Origin: DRTC01 sp964521025 | GTDB taxonomy: Bacteria; Cloacimonadota; Cloacimonadia; Cloacimonadales; TCS61 | Length of the DNA stretch: 39,195 nt | Reading direction: 5' to 3' | Assembly (NCBI GenBank): GCA_964521025.1 | Contig: CAZFPK010000027.1 | Location: 1 to 39,195, forward strand | Shown here: positions 24,634-31,756 of the stretch, in pieces | Layout: every line of letters begins with the position of its first letter | Numbering within the stretch: the first letter of the stretch is position 1 | Position numbers and translations under genes: made by a program | The notes under the pieces: generated by a model | Told to the model about the DNA's origin: nothing | Seen by the model: only the letters and a program-made list of their open reading frames with translations | Database searches by the model: none

Positions 24634-25485
24634 TTATAATTTATTCTCATACTTCTCAAGATAAAGCAACGCGCAATTCTTCGCCATTTTCCGGATGCGA
24701 CCGATATAAGCCGCTCGTTCCGTAACGCTGATAACTCCTCTCGCATCCAGCAGGTTAAAAGTATGAGAACATTTGAGAACCATATCATAAGCCGGATAAA
24801 CCTGTTTTGCTGAGATCAATTCGTTAACTTGCTGTTCGTATTCTTTGAAAGATGAAAACAGCAGTTTCGTGTCAGCAACTTCAAAATTATAACAGGAAAA
24901 TTCCTTTTCTTTATCGAAATAAATTTCACCATAAGTTGTTGTCTCATTCCACTTCAAATCCTTGAAATCATCGACATTCTGAATATACATTGCCAGCCGT
25001 TCCAAACCGTAAGTCAATTCGACACTAATCGGAAAAACCTCGATTCCGCCGACCATCTGGAAATAGGTAAATTGCGAGATTTCCATGCCATCGAGCCAGA
25101 CTTCCCAACCAAGCCCGTTCGCACCGAGAGTTGGTGATTCCCAATCATCTTCCACGAAACGAATGTCATGCTTCTCGGTCTCGATCCCGATTGCCTGCAG
25201 ACTTTTCAAATAAAGGTTCTGAATATTTTCCGGTGAAGGTTTGATGATCACCTGGAATTGATAATAATGCTGCAGACGATTTGGATTTTCTCCGTATCTG
25301 CCGTCTTTTGGTCGGCGGCAAGGTTGCGTGTAAGCGATTGCTGTCGGTTTTTTTCCTAAAGCACCGAAAAATGTGGCAGGATGGAAAGTTCCTGCTCCCA
25401 TTTCCATATCATACGGTTGCAAGACATTACATCCGTTTTCTGCCCAGTAATGTTGTAGTCTTAAGATTATGTTTTGGAAATTCAA
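24634..25485 (-). CDS. glyQ: Glycine--tRNA ligase alpha subunit
   Basis: This 283-residue class II catalytic subunit of the alpha2-beta2 glycyl-tRNA synthetase activates glycine. It has the highly conserved NGCNVLQPYDMEMGAGTFHP start, PCRRPKDGRYGENPNRLQHY near residue 56, and WEVWLDGMEISQFTYFQ near 128. Length is normal. The start is TTG at 25485, preceded by AGGTG. It lies 2 bp after the stop of a HicB-like ORF, so the two may be translationally coupled. The beta subunit gene glyS, usually adjacent, is not in the window; the gene downstream is a restriction-modification enzyme. glyS must be elsewhere in the genome. Confidence 0.97.
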   Translation of the reverse strand: MNFQNIILRLQHYWAENGCNVLQPYDMEMGAGTFHPATFFGALGKKPTAIAYTQPCRRPKDGRYGENPNRLQHYYQFQVIIKPSPENIQNLYLKSLQAIGIETEKHDIRFVEDDWESPTLGANGLGWEVWLDGMEISQFTYFQMVGGIEVFPISVELTYGLERLAMYIQNVDDFKDLKWNETTTYGEIYFDKEKEFSCYNFEVADTKLLFSSFKEYEQQVNELISAKQVYPAYDMVLKCSHTFNLLDARGVISVTERAAYIGRIRKMAKNCALLYLEKYENKL

Positions 25486-25487
25486 AA

Positions 25488-25670
25488 TTACACCTGCCTT
25501 TCTAATCTATAAGCAATTATCATTTTAACAATATCCACACAATTAAATACTGCTTCTTCTCCCGTATCACCTTCTGCGAAAGCACCTTGCATACCGGGAA
25601 CGGAAACCAAATATCCATCATTAGTAGGTTCGACTATCATAGAGAGTATAATTGCGGATTTGTTTTTCAT
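25488..25670 (-). CDS. HicB-like antitoxin domain protein (short)
   Basis: This 60-residue protein matches the HicB partial RNase-H-like fold: VEPTNDGYLVSVPGMQGAFA then EGDTGEEAVFNCVDIV. HicB proteins neutralise HicA toxins. No HicA frame is visible beside it, and it lacks the C-terminal DNA-binding part of longer HicB proteins. GGAGG precedes the ATG at 25670. The stop is 2 bp from the TTG start of glyQ, so translation of this ORF may drive glyQ. Solitary HicB-like ORFs are common, and its function is unclear. Confidence 0.7.
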   Translation of the reverse strand: MKNKSAIILSMIVEPTNDGYLVSVPGMQGAFAEGDTGEEAVFNCVDIVKMIIAYRLERQV

Positions 25671-25876
25671 TAATTTACCTCCTCAATGAACAAAACAGAT
25701 TTCCTTTTGTAATTTTTGATATTTACAGTCAAGAGGATTTTCCCTAACCTGCAAACGACTTCTATGAGCAATTCTTTCAAAATCTAGAAAATTGATTTAT
25801 ATCCTTTTCAAAAGTTGGTAATGTAATCATTGAAAAAGTTAAGCAAGAAAAGGATTTCCTTAAAATTATTCAAGGT
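25671..25876. other. Gap between vapC and the HicB-like gene, possible decayed toxin
   Basis: On the minus strand, from ATG at 25830, the reading MITLPTFEKDINQFSRF is followed by a stop. Shifting frame gives FERIAHRSRLQVRENPLDCKYQKLQKEI. Together these vaguely resemble a RelE/ParE-type toxin N-terminus and middle, but several disruptions would be needed. I do not call a gene. Confidence 0.25.
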
Positions 25877-26263
25877 TCATTGTTTCTGATACGGGACAAA
25901 AATATTATTCAACATCGGGTAATGATTTTCATTCAAAGTTACTAATTCAAAATGAAATAATTCAGCAGTTGCAGCCACGATTGAATCAGCCAATCCGATC
26001 CCATGACTTTTTAGAAAATCTCTGCGATAAAAACCACCTTTGACTGCAATCTCATTTGTAACAGGGATAATTTCAAATGCCTGCAGGAATATCTTCAGGT
26101 TTTTTTCTTCTTCTCCCTTTCCGACTACGCTATAAAGTTCTGCTACATTTATCGAAGACAAAACGAGATTTTGTTCCGAACTCTCCAAAAAAGAAATTGC
26201 CTGCTGCTTTCCGCGTAAATAATCTATCAGGATATCGGTATCGATCAATAATGATTTTTCCAT
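25877..26263 (-). CDS. vapC: PIN-domain RNase toxin, VapC-like
   Basis: This 128-residue metal-dependent RNase of the VapBC type, which typically cuts tRNA or rRNA, carries the PIN acidic residues: LLIDTDILIDYLRG (first Asp pair), SSINVAELYS (Glu) and HGIGLADSIVAATA (Asp). I chose ATG at 26263, where the vapB-like frame ends in an overlapping TAATG; a frame to 26284 adds residues that belong to the antitoxin region. The toxin frame is intact, while its antitoxin at 26263-26501 has a frameshift. An active toxin without antitoxin would be harmful, so either the antitoxin is still made or the frameshift is a sequence error. Confidence 0.88.
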   Translation of the reverse strand: MEKSLLIDTDILIDYLRGKQQAISFLESSEQNLVLSSINVAELYSVVGKGEEEKNLKIFLQAFEIIPVTNEIAVKGGFYRRDFLKSHGIGLADSIVAATAELFHFELVTLNENHYPMLNNIFVPYQKQ

Positions 26264-26501
26264 TATTTTTCGCTCCTGTCCCAACTTTTCCTGATTTCAC
26301 TGAAACCAGGAATATCGTTTCTATCTTTCCACATTCCTTTTGCTGTTTTTAAAATATAAGACGATTGGTATTGGTAAATTTTTCGATTAAAGAATCGACT
26401 GCCTGCCGGATAAGTTCGCTTTGTTTTTTACCTGTTTCAGAGGAAATATTCTGTAAAGCATTCTTTTCGTTTTCGGTCAGATAGATTTGCGTTCTGAACA
26501 T
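26263..26501 (-). pseudogene. vapB: VapB-like ribbon-helix-helix antitoxin with a frameshift
   Basis: From ATG at 26501 the frame reads MFRTQIYLTENEKNALQNIS then SELIRQAVDSLIEKF, the RHH DNA-binding domain, and stops at TAA 26349-26351 after TNTNRLIF. In another frame, starting near 26361, the expected toxin-binding tail continues: YILKTAKGMWKDRNDIPGFS then EIRKSWDRSEK. Its TAA overlaps the vapC ATG (TAATG). Restoring one base near 26360-26370 would join them into the usual VapB layout of about 80 residues. The DNA-binding half may still be made. Confidence 0.85.
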
Positions 26502-26516
26502 AAAACCACCTCTTTG

Positions 26517-26539
26517 TAATGTATATGTCTAATGTATAT
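26517..26539. promoter_or_regulatory. Direct repeats upstream of vapB, probable autoregulatory operator
   Basis: TAATGTATAT occurs at 26517-26526 and 26530-26539, a 13-bp period, 16 bp upstream of the vapB start. RHH antitoxins usually bind such tandem half-sites. Confidence 0.55.
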
Positions 26540-26687
26540 TATTCGAGTTTATGTCAAGTCCGATTTGAGTAAACACCTGAAGTTTCTAAAAACATCGTAA
26601 ATTTTGATACTCACTAAATTCCTTGTCAAATTTCAATATCAAAAAAATTTCGTTGCTCAAATAAAAGTATTTGAGAAAAGGAGCATT

Positions 26688-28412
26688 ATGATGAACCACA
26701 CAAACGAGAAAATTGTTAAAAGACCGAGAACATATTTTTCTGAAAACTTAGATGTTTCCAAATGGGAAAATGTCGAAAGAGAATTAAAAAAAATGGAAAA
26801 AGAAGAGATAGATTCGGTAGACAGTTCGATCAAATTTTTAGAAAAAGTAACGGAATTATCCAATATAATAGATGAAGAACAAGCCTGGCGTTACATTAAT
26901 ATGACCCGTTTTGCGGACAAACCGGAATACGAAAAAAAATTCAATGAATTTTATGCGGGAGTCGTTTCCAAAGTAAAACCTTATAAATTCAAGTTCAATA
27001 AAAAATTCTATGAAAGTCCGTTCAGAAAGGATCTCGATACGAAAAAATACGGACATCTGAATAAGATTATTTCCAATAAGATCGAACTTTTCCGGGAAGA
27101 AAATATTCCGCTAAAAGTGAAAGAGCAGGAACTCGCCAATAAATACGGCTCGATCTTTTCCAAATTGACCGTGAATTATAAAGGCGAGGAAAAAACACTT
27201 TCTCAATTATCGGTTTATCTGAAGGATAAAGACCGGAAAGTGCGGGAAGAGGTCTGGAATTTGCGGTTGGAAAAGATGATGGAGAAACGGGAGGAATTCA
27301 ATACACTTTTCGACGAGATGAAAAAACTCCGCATTCAACAGGCGAAAAATGCCGGGTTCGATAATTATCGTGATTTTATGCATCGAGAAAAGGGAAGATT
27401 TTCCTACACTCCAGCAGACCTGAAGAAATTTCATAATGCGATCGAGAAAGAGGTTTTGCCTTTCCTGAAAGAATTAACTGAAGAGAGAAAATCAAAACTG
27501 GAAATAGAATCCGTCCGTCCCTGGGATACTGCTGTCGAACTCGATGGGAAAACTCTGAAACCGTTCCAAAAAATAGATGAATTCATCGGCAAAGGGATCG
27601 ATATCCTGCACACGATCAAACCTGAATTCGGGAAAAGACTGCAGATGATGAAAAACACGGAATTCCTGGATCTGGAAAACCGCAAAGGAAAAGCACCCGG
27701 AGGTTATAATTATCCGCTCATTGAAACCGGAGCTCCGTTCATTTTTATGAATGCGGTCGGGCTGCATCGCGATATCGTTACTTTGCTGCACGAGTCCGGT
27801 CATGCGATGCATACTTTCTCAATGCGGGATATTAGGATCGAATCTTACCGTTCCACTCCAAGTGAAGTTGCAGAACTGGCTTCGATGGCAATGGAATTTA
27901 TCTCGATGGATCTCTGGGAAAAATACTATCCTGATAAGAACGACCTGCTCAAAGCCAGAAAAGAACAATTAAAAGGTGCATTGGAATTCCTTCCCTGGTG
28001 TATGATCGTCGATGCTTTCCAGCATTGGATCTACACGAACCCGGAACAAACTCTTTCAGAACGGGAAGAATATTTCGCAAATCTGATGAACAGGTTTTCT
28101 TCCGGAGTCGATTGGAGAGGTCTGGAAAAATTCCAGAAAATTATGTGGCTTTTCCAACTCCATATTTTTGAAGTTCCATTCTATTACATCGAATATGGAA
28201 TTTCCCAACTTGGTGCATTGGCTGTTTATCGAAATTACACAAAATTCGGGAAAGAACAGTCTTTAGAAAAATTTGAAGATTTTCTAAAGGCAGGTTACAC
28301 AATTCCGGTGGACGAGCTTTATGAAAAAGCAGGTATAAAATTTGATTTCTCAAAGGAATATGTGAAAGAATTGGTTGATTTTGTAAAGGATAAATTGGAA
28401 AATCTGGAATAA
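26688..28412 (+). CDS. M3-family oligoendopeptidase (PepF-like)
   Basis: This 574-residue cytoplasmic zinc metallopeptidase degrades short peptides. The active site is LLHESGHAMHTF near residue 368 (HExxH), and the third zinc ligand is probably in ESYRSTPSEVAELASMAMEF, about 25 residues later. The N-terminal half is the helical M3 lid. Length and order fit the oligoendopeptidase F family. I chose ATG at 26688, which has AAGGAG 5 bp upstream; the frame could extend to 26604 but without a binding site. The gene stands alone on the + strand between two TA modules. No signal peptide is seen. Confidence 0.93.
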   Translation: MMNHTNEKIVKRPRTYFSENLDVSKWENVERELKKMEKEEIDSVDSSIKFLEKVTELSNIIDEEQAWRYINMTRFADKPEYEKKFNEFYAGVVSKVKPYKFKFNKKFYESPFRKDLDTKKYGHLNKIISNKIELFREENIPLKVKEQELANKYGSIFSKLTVNYKGEEKTLSQLSVYLKDKDRKVREEVWNLRLEKMMEKREEFNTLFDEMKKLRIQQAKNAGFDNYRDFMHREKGRFSYTPADLKKFHNAIEKEVLPFLKELTEERKSKLEIESVRPWDTAVELDGKTLKPFQKIDEFIGKGIDILHTIKPEFGKRLQMMKNTEFLDLENRKGKAPGGYNYPLIETGAPFIFMNAVGLHRDIVTLLHESGHAMHTFSMRDIRIESYRSTPSEVAELASMAMEFISMDLWEKYYPDKNDLLKARKEQLKGALEFLPWCMIVDAFQHWIYTNPEQTLSEREEYFANLMNRFSSGVDWRGLEKFQKIMWLFQLHIFEVPFYYIEYGISQLGALAVYRNYTKFGKEQSLEKFEDFLKAGYTIPVDELYEKAGIKFDFSKEYVKELVDFVKDKLENLE

Positions 28413-28446
28413 ATAATGTTTGCTAAAGCATGAAAGCAGGTTATGT

Positions 28447-28470
28447 TGTTTGTAGGTTAAACTACAAACA
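28447..28470. promoter_or_regulatory. Inverted repeat upstream of the antitoxin, operator or SD hairpin
   Basis: TGTTTGTAG and CTACAAACA are perfect 9-bp arms around GTTAAA, ending one base before the GGAGG ribosome binding site of the antitoxin at 28484. It could be the autoregulatory operator or an RNA hairpin that controls translation. Confidence 0.55.
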
Positions 28471-28483
28471 GGAGGTGAGTTTG

Positions 28484-28726
28484 ATGAGTGTAATGAGCAT
28501 TCGAATCGATGATAATAAGCGGAAGATATTAAAAGTAATTGCTTCTATCGAAGGAAGAACAATGGGCAGAATAATCTCGGAATTAATTGAAAATTACATC
28601 AAAAAAAATAAGGAAAAGATCCTCGAACTATCTGTAAAAAATAATCTGAATGAAATCATGAAAATGTCTGAAAAATCATTCCAGGAATGGGATAACGAAG
28701 AGGATGAAATCTATAATGATCTATAA
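28484..28726 (+). CDS. Antitoxin-like protein (MazE-type) of a MazEF-like module
   Basis: This 80-residue protein has an N-terminal RHH-like part (MSVMSIRIDDNKRKILKVIA ... MGRIISELIENYIKK) and an acidic C-terminal tail (SFQEWDNEEDEIYND) of the kind that blocks a toxin. ATG at 28484 follows a strong GGAGG; the longer frame from 28430 crosses the inverted repeat and is unlikely. It overlaps the start of the MazF-like toxin frame at 28716 by 11 bp, the normal arrangement. The antitoxin looks intact while the toxin is frameshifted. Confidence 0.8.
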   Translation: MSVMSIRIDDNKRKILKVIASIEGRTMGRIISELIENYIKKNKEKILELSVKNNLNEIMKMSEKSFQEWDNEEDEIYNDL

Positions 28727-29053
28727 AAAATGGGACATCGTCTTGGTACCCTTTCCATTTACCGATTTATCCACATCGAAAAAAAACCCTCTTTAATCAT
28801 CTCACCCGATGAATATAACAAAGATCTGGATGTTGTTATTGCTTTTATTACCAGCAATATGAAACTAAAATACCGTACCGGTGATCATAAAATATGCGAA
28901 TGGAAAAAAGCAAATTTACCTAAACCTTCGATGATTCGCATGAAATTTGCAACAATCAATAAAACTGTTATCATCAAAAGAATCGGTAAATTATTGGAAA
29001 AAGACATCGAAATATTCAGCGGATTACTTGTCGATTTTTTTTCCAACAAATAG
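28716..29053 (+). pseudogene. MazF/PemK-like toxin frameshifted at an A8 run
   Basis: From ATG at 28716 the frame reads MIYKKWDIVLVPFPFTDLST then SKKNPL and stops at 28794-28796. The second half continues in another frame as KKPSLIISPDEYNKDLDVVI ... FITSNM ... KFATINKTVIIKRIGKL ... DIEIFSGLL to 29053. Joined, they give a full MazF-type mRNA interferase of about 112 residues. The break is at eight A residues (28779-28786); nine would restore S-KKK-P. Options are a real inactivation, a homopolymer sequencing error, phase variation, or RNA polymerase slippage. A start at 28730 in the second frame would lack the conserved N-terminal core and has no binding site. Confidence 0.87.
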
Positions 29054-29142
29054 ATTTAGAACAAAGTTCTGATAATAACATTGACAGATAAACGCTAATT
29101 TTTTTCAAAAAATCCAGGAAAAATGGTAGAAATGAGAAATGA

Positions 29143-29967
29143 ATGAAGAAAATCGATTTACATATCCATACCGACTGCTCGGATGGTGTATATTCGCCTT
29201 TACAAATTTTGGAATTTGCACGGAAAAATTTTTATGATGTGATATCCATAACCGATCATGATACTCTCGATGGTTATTTTATTGCTCGGGAAAAAATGAA
29301 AGATTATAACTTTGATCTGATCCCGGGTGTTGAGATCAGCACTCTTCATAATGATAATGATGTTCATATTCTTGCTTATAACTTCGATCCGGAAAACAGG
29401 GAACTGATAGATCTGTTGCAATTTATTCACAAAGGAAGGTTTGTCCGCGCGAAAAAAATTCTGAAAAAATTAAAATTCATGGGTATTAACATCGATTTTG
29501 AACGCATCCGTGAAATTGCCGGGAAAAATGATCTTATAGGCAGACCGCATATTGCTAAAGCATTGATCGAAACCAAACACTGCAGCAATATGAAAGAAGT
29601 TTTTGAAATCTATTTAGGTGAAGACTGTCCTGCTTTTGTACCGAAACCTGCTCCTAAAGTTAAGAAGGTTATCAAGTTGATCAAAAAAATTGGAGGAATT
29701 TCTGTTCTGGCTCATCCATATACACTGAATGATGACCGCATTATTTTTGATTTGATAGAAATGGGATTGGATGGAATCGAAGTATTTTATTCCAAACACA
29801 ATGAGAACAGGATCGATTATTATAATGAGATCGCTCAAAAGAACAACCTGATCAGAACAGGCGGCAGTGATTTTCATGGTGAAAACAGTTATGATAATTT
29901 CGGTGATTATTACGCTCCTGAATTTGTTTATGATGAGATCATGAAAAGTATAAAGACAGATGGATAA
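29143..29967 (+). CDS. PHP-domain metal-dependent phosphoesterase (TrpH/YciV-like)
   Basis: This 274-residue cytoplasmic hydrolase has the full set of PHP metal-binding motifs: DLHIHTDCSDG (residues 4-14), SITDHDTLDG near 36, PGVEIST near 61, GRPHIAKAL near 131, VLAHPY near 186 and GGSDFHGEN near 245. E. coli YciV (RNase AM) of this family acts as a 5'-3' exonuclease on RNA and 3',5'-bisnucleotides; which activity applies here is not known. The next gene (29960) overlaps its end by 8 bp, so the two are probably co-translated. There is no clear Shine-Dalgarno at its ATG. Confidence 0.92.
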   Translation: MKKIDLHIHTDCSDGVYSPLQILEFARKNFYDVISITDHDTLDGYFIAREKMKDYNFDLIPGVEISTLHNDNDVHILAYNFDPENRELIDLLQFIHKGRFVRAKKILKKLKFMGINIDFERIREIAGKNDLIGRPHIAKALIETKHCSNMKEVFEIYLGEDCPAFVPKPAPKVKKVIKLIKKIGGISVLAHPYTLNDDRIIFDLIEMGLDGIEVFYSKHNENRIDYYNEIAQKNNLIRTGGSDFHGENSYDNFGDYYAPEFVYDEIMKSIKTDG

Positions 29968-30502
29968 AATCGAAACTTTGATAGATATAAATAAAAAAAA
30001 AGGATTTCCCCGAACTTACCGGTTCAATCCGCTTGTTCGCTGGTTCACATTATTATTGGGATTAGCAGTGATTTCCTGGGCAGTTTTCCTGATCTTTGTT
30101 AAAATCGGAACGGAGACAAAATTTTTCTTTAAAATCGCTCCTTTCCTGATTATTTTTTTCGCAGCCAATTCCGTGCTGAAAAACCTGTTTTCTTTAAATA
30201 CGATCGTGTTCAAAAAAGAAAAGATCACATTTCACTTTCTGGGCAGAAAATCAACTTCCATTTGCTGGTCTTCCCTCAAAAAAATGGAACTCGACGACGG
30301 CAAACACAAGAAGATCATCCTGACCTATTTGGAAAAAGAAATCGAGAAGAAATTCAGTTTCACGCTTTCCTTTCCCAAAATGATGGAAATTGTAAACAGC
30401 ATTGCAGAAATATGTCCTGAAATGAGTTATGACAAATTTATGAAAAATGTGATCATTTCAGATAAGGAACGGGAAAAGGTAAAAAAAGAAAAGAATGTTT
30501 GA
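29960..30502 (+). CDS. Membrane protein of unknown function
   Basis: This 180-residue protein has two hydrophobic segments (LLLGLAVISWAVFLIFV near residues 32-48 and FFKIAPFLIIFFAANSVL near 56-73). A soluble part follows, with alternating strand-like sequence (NTIVFKKEKITFHFLGRKST, then WSSLKKMELDDGKHKKIILT) that resembles a bacterial PH-like domain. The C-terminus is basic. It overlaps the PHP gene by 8 bp, which suggests a shared operon. I do not recognise a named family. Confidence 0.72.
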   Translation: MDKIETLIDINKKKGFPRTYRFNPLVRWFTLLLGLAVISWAVFLIFVKIGTETKFFFKIAPFLIIFFAANSVLKNLFSLNTIVFKKEKITFHFLGRKSTSICWSSLKKMELDDGKHKKIILTYLEKEIEKKFSFTLSFPKMMEIVNSIAEICPEMSYDKFMKNVIISDKEREKVKKEKNV

Positions 30503-30537
30503 GTTACGGAACAATTCCGGCGAATTGTTTTACGGAT

Positions 30538-30568
30538 CGTAACTCAACTTGCCCAAGTTGAGAAAATA
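30538..30568 (+). repeat. GTAACTCAA palindromic repeat, copy e
   Basis: GTAACTCAACTTG-CC-CAAGTTGAGAAAATA has a perfect 9-bp stem. It is preceded by another hairpin (ACAATTC-CGGC-GAATTGT) flanked by GAGTTACG/CGTAACTC, so 30498-30568 is a compound palindrome between two genes. Confidence 0.75.
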
Positions 30569-30597
30569 CATTCAATCATCGATGAAAGAAGATAAAA

Positions 30598-31659
30598 GTG
30601 AGAATCAAAAACAACTGCTCGAAATTCAACGGTGAAATACCGTGCAAACCGCATAAACGGGAAAATGTTCATTGTGAAGATTGCCAATATTTCATACCTT
30701 TGAAAGAAAGGATTCTGGTCATCAAATTAGGAGCTGCCGGAGATGTGATCCGGACGACTCCGGTCTTACGAAAACTGAAACAGGAATTTCCGCATGCTGA
30801 AATAAACTGGCTGACGCATGCACCGGAATTCGTTCCCGAATCTTATGTTCATAATGTTTTAGAATGGGATGCGGATACGATCCTATGGCTGCAGGCGAGA
30901 GAATTCGATTTCCTTTTTAACCTCGATAAAGACAGGAAAGCGATCGGTCTGGCGGAAAAAATCGAAGCGAAAACAAAGAAAGGATTCCTGCTCGATGAGT
31001 TCGGGAAATGCAGACCTGCTGATAAAGACTCGGAAGATAAATGGCTGACCGGTCTGTTTGATGATCTCAACAAGCAGAATACAAAAAGTTACCCGCAGGA
31101 GATCTTCGAGATGCTCGGGTATTCCTTCCAAAAGGAAAAATATATTCTGGAATTACCTCCAACTAAAATCGATTTCGACCTGCCTTTGAACCGGAAAGTA
31201 GTAGGATTGAATACCGGCTGCGGAACGCGTTGGCTGACCCGGCTCTGGGGAAAAGATAATTGGATCGCACTTGCCGACCTGCTCTCTGAAAACAATTTCT
31301 ATCCGCTTCTTCTCGGAGGACCCGACGAGAATGACCTGAATAAGGTGATCGCGGCAAATTCTTCTGCTGAATATAAAGGAATTTTTTCCATCGGGGATTT
31401 TACAAATTTGATCGATAATTGCGACCTTGTCGTTACTTCCGTTACCATGGCAATGCACATTGCGATTGCTCTGGAGAAAAAACTCGTTCTTTTGAATAAT
31501 ATTTTTAACAAAAACGAATTCGAACTTTATGGTCTGGGTGAAATTCTCGAACCTGCCGGAAAGGACTGTCTCGGCTGTTATAAGAATACTTGCGAGCAGG
31601 AATGTATGAGCAGGATTTCACAGGAAACGATTTTTGAGACGATCCTGAAATTGCTGTAA
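30598..31659 (+). CDS. Glycosyltransferase family 9 with N-terminal cysteine motif
   Basis: This 353-residue GT-B enzyme of the heptosyltransferase family is probably involved in LPS or envelope glycan assembly. The catalytic part starts at ILVIKLGAAGDVIRTTPVL near residue 39. The sugar-nucleotide site includes LNTGCGTRWLTRLWG near 203 and a DLVVTSVTMAMHIAIAL segment near 275. Before it lies an extra 35-residue part with C-x8-C and HCEDC, and near the end CLGCYKNTCEQEC; these eight cysteines may bind zinc or an iron-sulphur cluster. The start is GTG at 30598. The stop codon is inside a palindromic repeat. A GT4 gene follows about 100 bp downstream on the same strand. Confidence 0.88.
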   Translation: MRIKNNCSKFNGEIPCKPHKRENVHCEDCQYFIPLKERILVIKLGAAGDVIRTTPVLRKLKQEFPHAEINWLTHAPEFVPESYVHNVLEWDADTILWLQAREFDFLFNLDKDRKAIGLAEKIEAKTKKGFLLDEFGKCRPADKDSEDKWLTGLFDDLNKQNTKSYPQEIFEMLGYSFQKEKYILELPPTKIDFDLPLNRKVVGLNTGCGTRWLTRLWGKDNWIALADLLSENNFYPLLLGGPDENDLNKVIAANSSAEYKGIFSIGDFTNLIDNCDLVVTSVTMAMHIAIALEKKLVLLNNIFNKNEFELYGLGEILEPAGKDCLGCYKNTCEQECMSRISQETIFETILKLL

Positions 31660-31684
31660 CTCAACTTGCCTAAGTTGAGGAAGT
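31656..31684 (+). repeat. GTAACTCAA palindromic repeat, copy f, containing the GT9 stop codon
   Basis: GTAACTCAACTTG-CCTAAGTTGAGGAAGTA, almost the same as copy e. Its TAA at 31657-31659 is the stop of the GT9 gene. Confidence 0.72.
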
Positions 31685-31695
31685 AATAACATTTT

Positions 31696-31724
31696 ACAGT
31701 GTCTGCGGTGTTTTTCAGTGTTTA
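31696..31724. repeat. Dispersed GGTGT-type repeat
   Basis: ACAGTGTCTGCGGTGTTTTT then CAGTGTTTA. Similar to 34523-34554 and to the in-gene copy at 16130-16160. Confidence 0.5.
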
Positions 31725-31756
31725 ATAAAATTGAGAAAATTCTATAAGGAAATGTT

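Noticed and set aside
25690..25830. HicA toxin partner for the HicB-like ORF
   Set aside because: No frame shows the HicA GSH-type motif; the region has stops in all frames and at best weak RelE-like resemblance.
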